DNA of 12,919 bases from Kmv34 sp964524965 (GTDB lineage Bacteria; Aerophobota; Aerophobia; Aerophobales; B3-G15). The notes under the pieces are model-generated. The model ran no database searches, was not told the origin of the DNA, and was given only the letters and a program-made list of their open reading frames with translations. Both the position numbers and the translations under genes were made by a program. The DNA lies in the NCBI GenBank assembly GCA_964524965.1, contig CAZGDY010000042.1:1-12919 (forward strand), written 5' to 3'. Shown here one piece after another: positions 8,546 through 12,919 of the stretch. Every line of letters begins with the position of its first letter. Positions within the stretch are counted from its first letter, which is position 1.

Positions 8546-9442
8546 TTAAAAGCTGGAAATAGATTTCCCGGTTATCATCTGGTAAGTTTTTTGGTAAATT
8601 CTACTGGTTTTCTTGATTATTTCCAAAGGAAGGGTAGGAGGTGGTGGGAGTTTATTCCAACTTAACTTTTCTAGATAGTCTCTTGTAAACTGTTTGTCAA
8701 AACTTTCTTGATGAGCTCCGGGAGTGTAATTTTTTTTAAGCCAGAATCTGGAAGAATCCGGAGTTATGAGCTCGTCTATAAGGAGAATATCACCATTTAG
8801 CTTGCCAAATTCAAATTTAGTGTCAGCCAGGATAAACCCCCGGGCATTTAAAAAATTGGCAGCGTACTGGTAAATTTCCAAACTGATTTTTTTTAAGGTC
8901 TGAGAAAGCTCTTTCCCAAAAATATTTTCCATTTTTGAGAATGATATATTTATATCATGGCCTTCTTTGGATTTAATAGCAGGAGTAAAAAGTGGTTGGG
9001 GGAGAGAATCGCTCTCTCTTAAACCTGAGGGAAGGCTCATTTTTGCTATTGTTCCACTTTCTCTGTACTCTTTGTAAGCTGAACCACTAAGATATCCTCT
9101 TACTACACATTCAACATCTATTGATTGAGTTTTTTTCACTAGCATAGCTCTTCTTTCAAGCAGGTCTTTAAAAGGAGAAAATTGAGAGGGAAAATCTTCT
9201 AAATTTGTGCTAATCATATGGTTTTGGACAAGATTTTTAGTTTTTTCAAACCAGAAAGCAGATAATTGGTTAAGAATATTTCCTTTTAGGGGAATTCCCT
9301 CTTTTAATATACAATCAAAAGCAGATATTCGGTCAGTAGATATAATTAAAATTCTTTCACCGAGATCGTAAATATCTCTAACTTTACCTTTCTTAAATAA
9401 TTTTATTTCGGGAAAATTAGTTTGAGTAAGTGTTTTTTCCAT
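8546..9442 (-). CDS. purC: Phosphoribosylaminoimidazole-succinocarboxamide synthase (SAICAR synthetase)
   Basis: PurC joins CAIR and aspartate with ATP to form SAICAR in de novo purine synthesis (cytosol). The 298-residue protein matches the longer, yeast-like class. The N-terminal KGKVRDIYDLGERILIIST and DRISAFDCILKEGIPLKG (about residues 18-55) form the nucleotide-binding part. VECVVRGYLSGSAYKEY (near 110-126) follows, and the C-terminal signature ADTKFEFGKLN then DELITPDSSRFW (about 205-233) completes the family pattern. ATG 9442 is preceded by GAGAAG at a normal distance. It lies 21 bases after the HNH-family gene, so the two are probably co-transcribed. No other purine gene is present in the window, and I see no purine riboswitch upstream. 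Confidence 0.97.
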   Translation of the reverse strand: MEKTLTQTNFPEIKLFKKGKVRDIYDLGERILIISTDRISAFDCILKEGIPLKGNILNQLSAFWFEKTKNLVQNHMISTNLEDFPSQFSPFKDLLERRAMLVKKTQSIDVECVVRGYLSGSAYKEYRESGTIAKMSLPSGLRESDSLPQPLFTPAIKSKEGHDINISFSKMENIFGKELSQTLKKISLEIYQYAANFLNARGFILADTKFEFGKLNGDILLIDELITPDSSRFWLKKNYTPGAHQESFDKQFTRDYLEKLSWNKLPPPPTLPLEIIKKTSRIYQKTYQMITGKSISSF

Positions 9443-9463
9443 TATTTTCTTCTCAATTTAGCA

Positions 9464-10084
9464 TTAGTCCTTTTCTAATTCTACATTCCAGTAAGCTATA
9501 TCCAGAAAAGCTTTCCAGCTTTCCCATTTAGGGTCTTCCGAAAAGGTGCTTTTTACAAATGTTTTCCAATGAGGTTTTTGAGCAGGTCTGATTAGTTTCA
9601 TTCCTGCCTCTCGTAGAGTTCTATTTCCTTTGCGCATATTACAGGGAATACAGGAGCAAACAACATTTTCCCAGGTATTTTTACCTCCAATGGATGAAGG
9701 TATTACGTGGTCTAAATTAAGATTCTCAGTGCGCAATTTTCTTCCACAGTACTGACAAGTACTGTTATCTCGGCGGTAGATATTTTTGCGGGTAAATTTA
9801 ATGCGGCGAGGGGGAAGTTTGTTGTAAAGCATAAGAATAATTGCCTGAGGAATCTTTAGTCGGTAACTTATAGTTGATATGAAATGGTCTTCTGTGGAGA
9901 TGTACTGGGAAAAATCTCTCCAATCCTCAAAGCCAAAAGTGTAAAAAGAGCCTCCTTCTTTTATCACCACCTGAGCATGATTTAGGTATAAAAGGCAAAC
10001 TGCTCTTTTTACAGAACAAACCTCTACAACTTGCCACAATTTATTTAAAACCAGAACATTAGCCTGCAAGGTATCTGTTGCCAT
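9464..10084 (-). CDS. HNH endonuclease family protein (conserved, role unknown)
   Basis: A 206-residue protein with an HNH nuclease domain in its C-terminal half: CQYC (C110, C113), LNLDHVIPSSIGG with D125/H126, WENVVC (N140), then CIPCN (C145, C148, N149) and RKGNR. The two CxxC pairs form the usual zinc knuckle, and H126/N140/N149 fit the metal-binding catalytic positions. The N-terminal approximately 95 residues (opening VLVLNKLWQVVEVCSVKRAV) match a domain that, from memory, accompanies this housekeeping-like HNH subfamily in many bacteria. No partner methylase, phage terminase or restriction gene is nearby, which argues against a restriction or phage role. It starts at ATG 10084 behind a promoter about 100 bases upstream and is followed by purC after 21 bases. 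The substrate is unknown. Confidence 0.88.
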   Translation of the reverse strand: MATDTLQANVLVLNKLWQVVEVCSVKRAVCLLYLNHAQVVIKEGGSFYTFGFEDWRDFSQYISTEDHFISTISYRLKIPQAIILMLYNKLPPRRIKFTRKNIYRRDNSTCQYCGRKLRTENLNLDHVIPSSIGGKNTWENVVCSCIPCNMRKGNRTLREAGMKLIRPAQKPHWKTFVKSTFSEDPKWESWKAFLDIAYWNVELEKD

Positions 10085-10183
10085 CGCCTATTTACCTTTT
10101 TAGGTTTTCTCCCTATCAAGGAATTTTTGTAATAGCCTTCCTAATTTTATAAACTAATGTGTTATTAGTAGAAACTTTTGTTT

Positions 10184-10211
10184 ATTTTATAGGTTTATTG
10201 TTTTCTGTCAA
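10184..10211 (-). promoter_or_regulatory. Sigma-70-type promoter of the HNH-purC unit
   Basis: Minus strand TTGACA (10206-10211), 16-base spacer, TAAAAT (10184-10189, within TATAAAAT). The same boxes and the same spacing occur at the prfA promoter. Transcription would start near 10177, leaving a leader of about 93 bases before the HNH gene. I recognise no riboswitch or attenuator in the leader. Confidence 0.6.
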
Positions 10212-10231
10212 TAAAGGGACGATGGACATGG

Positions 10232-10326
10232 GGCCAGGTCTTTAATATTTAACACTCAAAAAATCTATTTTGTTTTGTAATTTTTGATGAAACCCTAAAA
10301 TAATGTTAAATATTAAAGACCTGGCC
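10232..10326. repeat. Perfect 22-bp inverted repeat with 51-base centre, MITE/REP-like element
   Basis: The left arm (10232-10253, beginning GGCCAGGTCTTTAATA) is the exact reverse complement of the right arm (10305-10326, ending TATTAAAGACCTGGCC). A further GACAT (10225-10229) and ATGTC (10334-10338) extend the symmetry imperfectly. The centre is AT-rich, non-coding, and can form an inner CAAAAA/TTTTTG stem. From memory, repeats ending in AAGACCTGGCCCC or AAGACCTGACCCC recur beside REP-associated IS200-like tyrosine transposases in several bacterial phyla, so a non-autonomous copy of such an element is my best reading. No transposase and no clear direct-repeat target duplication are visible. 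Bidirectional transcription termination is a possible secondary effect. Confidence 0.7.
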
Positions 10327-10376
10327 TCTGTTTATGTCAGCGATCTTGTTTATTTTATATTTTTCTTAGTTTGTGC

Positions 10377-11372
10377 TCAAAAAATACGTAAAGGAATATC
10401 TAAGGGGGCTAACAACAGTCGTTTCATTTCTTCATCGAGCCTTAAGAGTGAAATTGAACACCCGGCCATATCAAGGGAGGTCACATATTCTCCAATATAA
10501 TTTCTGAATATACGAATATTTTTTTTAGCAAGATAATCAGCAACTTTTTTGAATACAATATAAAGTTCCATTATAGGTGTGCCGCCAAGTCCGTTCACAA
10601 TTACTGCAACTTCATCATTTGCTTTATAAGGAAGATCAGCGATAATTCTTCCCAGGAGGTCCTCGACAATTTCATCAGCACTTTTTATTTTCATTCTCTT
10701 TGTCCCAGGTTCTCCATGAATTCCCACTCCCATTTCAATTTCATCATCACCAAGTTGAAATGTGGGGGAACCTTTTGCTGGTGTCGTACAGGAAGTAAGT
10801 GCCATTCCCATGGACCGGGCATTAGCGTTGACCTTTTCACCGAGCGCTTGCAGTTCTTCGAGTGAGGCCATTTCTTCTGCCCGGGCACCCACTATTTTGT
10901 ATACGAAAATAGCACCAGCTATACCACGTCTCCCTGCTGTATAGGTACTGTCTTCAACTGCGACATCATCGTTTGCCAATGCACTTGCTACTTTGATACC
11001 TTCCGCTTCGGCCATTTCTTTAGCCATATCAAAACTCATTCTATCGCCACTAAAGTTTTTTACTAAATAAAGGACCCCCGCCTCGCCATTTAAAATTTTA
11101 GTTGCCTCGTATATGGCGTCCATGGTAGGGGCTGCGAATACTTCACCGGGGATAGCTGCATCAATCATACCTTTGCCCACAAACCATGCTTGGTCGGGTT
11201 CATGCCCGCTCCCGGATCCGGTTACGATTGCTACTTTTCCTTTTAAGGGGGCATCTTTTCGCATGACAATTTTTTTATCTGGTATTAACTTTAGCTTATC
11301 AGGATTGGCTGCTAGGAGTCCCGCCAACATTTCATGGACAACCGCCTCATGAGCATTGATAAGTTTTTTCAT
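10377..11372 (-). CDS. dhaK: Dihydroxyacetone kinase subunit DhaK (or DhaK-like keto-sugar kinase)
   Basis: DhaK binds dihydroxyacetone covalently through a histidine and, with DhaL, produces dihydroxyacetone phosphate in the cytosol. The 331-residue protein carries every substrate-site residue known from E. coli DhaK, shifted by one: GSGSGHEP (52-59, with H57), KNFSGD (K105, D110), and the substrate-binding H219 in GVGIHGEPG. YTAGRRG and the late NGLGGTP, NYIGEYVTSLDMAG segments also match. It is about 25 residues shorter than E. coli DhaK because a loop after the H219 region is compact. ATG 11372 directly abuts the dhaL stop, with GGAGGAG in the dhaL tail. Related kinases act on L- or D-erythrulose, so the sugar is uncertain. 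G+C is visibly higher than in the housekeeping genes (34 of 60 in two sampled lines). Confidence 0.93.
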   Translation of the reverse strand: MKKLINAHEAVVHEMLAGLLAANPDKLKLIPDKKIVMRKDAPLKGKVAIVTGSGSGHEPDQAWFVGKGMIDAAIPGEVFAAPTMDAIYEATKILNGEAGVLYLVKNFSGDRMSFDMAKEMAEAEGIKVASALANDDVAVEDSTYTAGRRGIAGAIFVYKIVGARAEEMASLEELQALGEKVNANARSMGMALTSCTTPAKGSPTFQLGDDEIEMGVGIHGEPGTKRMKIKSADEIVEDLLGRIIADLPYKANDEVAVIVNGLGGTPIMELYIVFKKVADYLAKKNIRIFRNYIGEYVTSLDMAGCSISLLRLDEEMKRLLLAPLDIPLRIF

Positions 11373-12017
11373 TTATTTCTCCTCCATTTTTTTGACATTC
11401 TTTAGAATATTCTCAAATATAAGTACGATAGCCCAGGAGCCAGCATCGCGGTGCCCCTTACTTCTTTCCCCAAGGTACGATGCCCGTCCTTTTTGGGCTA
11501 CCATGTCAATTGTTGCATCAGAGCCTTGATGTGCTGCCTGAGTAGCACTTTCAAAGGCTTTAAGGAGCGATGATCCTTCTTCTTGTTTCTTCTTAAAGGC
11601 TTCTATAGCGGGATAGAGAGCATCAACAAGTGTTTTGTCGCCTAGATTTGCCTTACCCCGAGCCTGGATTCCTTCTAAAGCGGCGCGCATTATTTGTTCA
11701 AGGTCACTAATGCTGAGCTGTTGTTTAGCACCGGCCTTTATCCCGGCTCTCAGAAAAGCAGTACCCCAGAGAGGACCGGATACACCCCCCACAGAAGAGG
11801 TAAGGAGCATGCCTACTTTTTTGAGTATATCCCCAATAGTTTCTTTTTCCATAGTCTCAAGCGCTTCCTGGACTTTTTGAAATCCATTGGAAAGACTCAT
11901 GCCGAAATCACCATCACCAATAGCCGCATCGAGGTTGGTTAAGATTTCTTTTTCCTGTAAAACAGTGGAGGCAATCCCTTTTAAGATGGAAAGTGTTTTA
12001 TCAATGTTAATGACCAT
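11373..12017 (-). CDS. dhaL: Dihydroxyacetone kinase ADP-binding subunit DhaL
   Basis: DhaL holds the nucleotide that passes phosphate to the sugar on DhaK. The 214-residue protein has the three Mg-binding aspartates at the same numbers as E. coli DhaL (D30, D35, D37, in LDAAIGDGDFG), SSVGGVSGPLWGT in the middle, and the C-terminal KGRASYLGERSKGHRDAG. Two positions differ from E. coli: F38 replaces the histidine of the GDADHG motif, and DAG replaces DPG near the end. ATG 12017 has AGGAG 7 bases upstream. The order dhaL then dhaK is opposite to the E. coli dhaKLM operon. DhaM, the PEP-system protein that recharges bound ADP, is not in the window. The pair may therefore rely on a DhaM elsewhere or use free ATP; the sequence does not decide. 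Confidence 0.93.
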   Translation of the reverse strand: MVINIDKTLSILKGIASTVLQEKEILTNLDAAIGDGDFGMSLSNGFQKVQEALETMEKETIGDILKKVGMLLTSSVGGVSGPLWGTAFLRAGIKAGAKQQLSISDLEQIMRAALEGIQARGKANLGDKTLVDALYPAIEAFKKKQEEGSSLLKAFESATQAAHQGSDATIDMVAQKGRASYLGERSKGHRDAGSWAIVLIFENILKNVKKMEEK

Positions 12018-12120
12018 ATACCTTCTCCTTTTAAAGGGTTTTTTTATGTTTGAGAGAAAAAACCTGGGAATATATGCGTCTGGTTACTCTTTTTATTGTT
12101 TAGTGAGAGTACTAATTGTA

Positions 12121-12149
12121 TATTTATCAAGATTCGCTAAGGATGTCAA
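12121..12149 (-). promoter_or_regulatory. Candidate promoter for dhaLK
   Basis: Minus strand TTGACA (12144-12149) is followed after 17 bases by TAAATA (12121-12126). The -35 box is perfect but the -10 box is weak (three of six), so the site may need an activator or have a different -10 nearby (a TATACA lies a few bases further on). The leader to dhaL would be about 95 bases. Confidence 0.35.
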
Positions 12150-12168
12150 GTGCTTGCCTAACTTGACA
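12144..12168. promoter_or_regulatory. 8-bp dyad between divergent promoters, candidate operator
   Basis: TGTCAAGT (12144-12151) and ACTTGACA (12161-12168) are perfect reverse complements with a 9-base centre. The two arms contain the -35 hexamers of the two divergent promoters, so one bound regulator could act on both. Part of the symmetry follows simply from two TTGACA boxes facing away from each other; the two extra matching bases (AGT/ACT side) and the spacing are the only additional evidence. No regulator gene is in the window. Confidence 0.35.
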
Positions 12169-12191
12169 GGAACTATAGTTTTCAGTAGCAT
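12163..12191 (+). promoter_or_regulatory. Candidate promoter for the dapA-family gene
   Basis: Plus strand TTGACA (12163-12168), 17-base spacer, TAGCAT (12186-12191, four of six matches to TATAAT). Transcription would start near 12198, about 67 bases before the TTG start at 12265. Confidence 0.45.
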
Positions 12192-12252
12192 GAAAAAAGT
12201 TTAGATTATATCAATAAAGGATTTTTAAGGCAGCATCAAAAATTTTGTGAGA

Positions 12253-12258
12253 AAGGAG
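12253..12258 (+). promoter_or_regulatory. Ribosome binding site fixing the dapA-family start at TTG 12265
   Basis: AAGGAG (with the preceding A, AAAGGAG) ends 6 bases before TTG 12265, an ideal distance. An in-frame GTG at 12247 would place this site inside the gene and has no purine-rich site of its own. The protein from the TTG (MKLKNLSGVWIP) also begins where DapA-family proteins usually begin. Confidence 0.7.
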
Positions 12259-12264
12259 AAAAAC

Positions 12265-12888
12265 TTGAAATTAAAGAATTTATCAGGAGTTTGGATTCCC
12301 ATTTGTACTCCATTTACTGAAGGTGAGATAGATATTGATAAATTAGGGAAAAATATGGAAGTTTATTCTCATGCTCCTCTTGGTGGTTATTTTGCTCTTG
12401 GTAGTAATGGTGAGGCTTGTATGCTGGATAGCAGAGAAAGAATAAAAGCACTGCAAATTATTGTAAAAAACAAAGGAGAAAATCAGTTAGTGATGGTTGG
12501 TTGTGGTCACGAATCTGCTCGAGGAACCATTGCTCTTATTGAGGAAGTTGCCGGAAAGGGAGCTGACATTGTTAGCATCATAACACCTCACTATTTTAAA
12601 AAGGCAATGACTGATAAAGCATTGATTGCATTTTATGAAAAGGTAGCAGATAACTCAACTTTGCCTATAGTGCTTTATAATGCTCCAGGGTTTGCTGGAG
12701 GGGTACAACTTTCGGTTAAAGTTTTGGTAAAGTTAAGTGAGCATCCTAATATCATAGGAATGAAAGATAGTGCACCAACCGGTCCTAATATATTTCTTGC
12801 CTACGCGAATAAAAAAAATTTTTCTATTTTAAAAAAATCTTCTACTAGCAATTACTTTATGTTTTTTAAAAAACAAAATTTAAAATGA
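12265..12888 (+). CDS. DapA/2-keto-acid aldolase family protein, C-terminally truncated
   Basis: The family consists of (beta/alpha)8-barrel, Schiff-base lyases and synthases acting on pyruvate or keto acids (dihydrodipicolinate synthase, N-acetylneuraminate lyase, 4-hydroxy-2-oxoglutarate aldolase, keto-deoxy sugar acid aldolases). The 207 residues include GSNGE (46-50), the catalytic tyrosine Y138 in LYNAPG and the Schiff-base lysine K167 in GMKDSA. GSNGE instead of GTTGE favours a catabolic aldolase such as the 4-hydroxy-2-oxoglutarate type over true DapA. Family members have about 290-300 residues. Here homology fades after about residue 189-198 (FSILKKSSTSNYF), and the frame ends in a lysine- and phenylalanine-rich tail, so the last barrel strand and the C-terminal helices are missing. 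This is probably a broken gene or a damaged sequence end. It diverges from dhaL and may share its control region; the substrate is not inferable. Confidence 0.8.
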   Translation: MKLKNLSGVWIPICTPFTEGEIDIDKLGKNMEVYSHAPLGGYFALGSNGEACMLDSRERIKALQIIVKNKGENQLVMVGCGHESARGTIALIEEVAGKGADIVSIITPHYFKKAMTDKALIAFYEKVADNSTLPIVLYNAPGFAGGVQLSVKVLVKLSEHPNIIGMKDSAPTGPNIFLAYANKKNFSILKKSSTSNYFMFFKKQNLK

Positions 12889-12919
12889 TTTAATTTATAT
12901 TTTTTTTAAAATAAGAAAG
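12805..12919. other. Very AT-rich tail at the window end
   Basis: From about 12810 the sequence becomes long A and T runs; the line 12841-12900 has 8 G+C in 60, against 19 in 60 for a line inside the same gene. The change falls where the aldolase stops resembling its family. After the stop at 12888 there is nothing recognisable. It could be a recombination junction, a decayed region, or a poorly assembled end. Confidence 0.5.

Larger units (their letters stand above)
10085..10376. other. 292-base intergenic region between dhaK and the HNH gene
   Basis: Neither strand holds a convincing gene. From right to left it contains about 50 bases of AT-rich sequence after the dhaK stop, the inverted-repeat element at 10232-10326, the HNH promoter at 10184-10211 and the HNH leader. 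The dhaLK transcript has no T-tract terminator of its own here. The stem of the inverted repeat is the only strong structure that could stop it. Confidence 0.6.

Noticed and set aside
9464..10084. HNH gene as part of a restriction, phage or Group II intron system
   Set aside because: There is no methylase, terminase, portal or reverse transcriptase nearby, and the gene sits in an operon with purC.
10232..10326. Ordinary rho-independent terminator for dhaLK
   Set aside because: The 51-base loop is too large and no T-tract follows the stem on either strand; the perfect long arms fit a mobile or REP-like repeat better, although some termination effect is possible.
10303..10500. 65-residue plus-strand open frame overlapping the inverted repeat and the dhaK 3' end
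   Set aside because: It runs antisense through conserved dhaK codons and through the repeat arm, with no ribosome site; the peptide has no recognisable features.
12037..12064. Hairpin GGTTTTTT/AAAAAACC in the dhaL leader as a regulatory structure
   Set aside because: The stem is almost entirely A-T pairs and is expected by chance in such AT-rich sequence; no riboswitch core could be recognised around it.
12247..12264. GTG at 12247 as the start of the dapA-family gene
   Set aside because: The strong AAGGAG at 12253-12258 lies inside that extension and is ideally spaced for TTG 12265, and the extra residues do not resemble the family N-terminus.

Overview
The window is a low-GC stretch of a bacterial chromosome. 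Hand-counted 60-base lines inside mfd and the dapA-like gene give 19-21 G+C per 60. It is mostly housekeeping, with a small accessory segment at the right-hand end. A SurA-type periplasmic chaperone with a cleavable-looking, non-lipoprotein signal sequence suggests a diderm bacterium. AT-rich coding, GTG and TTG starts and tightly overlapping genes would fit one of the low-GC uncultured diderm lineages (for example the Aerophobota/Atribacterota range). That placement is a guess from gene content and composition, not a phylogenetic result.

Region 1 (1-8404, all minus strand) reads as one operon in the order prfA, mfd, surA-like, murA, mreB-like, radA. Genes overlap by 17, 13 and 8 bases or sit 2 to 40 bases apart. 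A good sigma-70 type promoter lies just upstream of prfA. The operon mixes translation termination (RF1), transcription-coupled repair (Mfd), outer-membrane protein folding (SurA), the first committed step of peptidoglycan synthesis (MurA), the cell-shape actin (MreB) and recombination-associated repair (RadA, whose C-terminus lies outside the window). murA is interrupted in this sequence by a one-base deletion in an A-run. Adding one base restores a full-length 419-residue enzyme with all catalytic residues.

Region 2 (8546-10211, minus strand) is a two-gene unit, an HNH-endonuclease-family gene followed by purC. Its promoter is nearly the same as the one in front of prfA (TTGACA, 16 bases, TAAAAT in both).

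Region 3 (10212-12919) looks accessory. A perfect 22-bp inverted repeat with a 51-base centre (10232-10326) resembles a small non-autonomous mobile element. Beside it lies a dhaL-dhaK pair (minus strand), clearly richer in G+C than its surroundings. Divergent from the pair is a dapA/aldolase-family gene (plus strand) with its Schiff-base lysine but truncated to about two thirds length, ending in a tail of roughly 13 percent G+C. The two divergent -35 boxes lie in the arms of an 8-bp dyad, a plausible shared control site. I infer a small carbon-catabolic module (triose or ketotetrose kinase plus a 2-keto-acid aldolase), possibly acquired horizontally. DhaM, the usual phosphodonor partner, is not in the window.

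I see no tRNA, rRNA, CRISPR array, phage gene or recognisable riboswitch. I do not see a clearly novel system here. The items most worth a second look are the murA frameshift, the inverted-repeat element, the control region at 12121-12191, and the broken aldolase.
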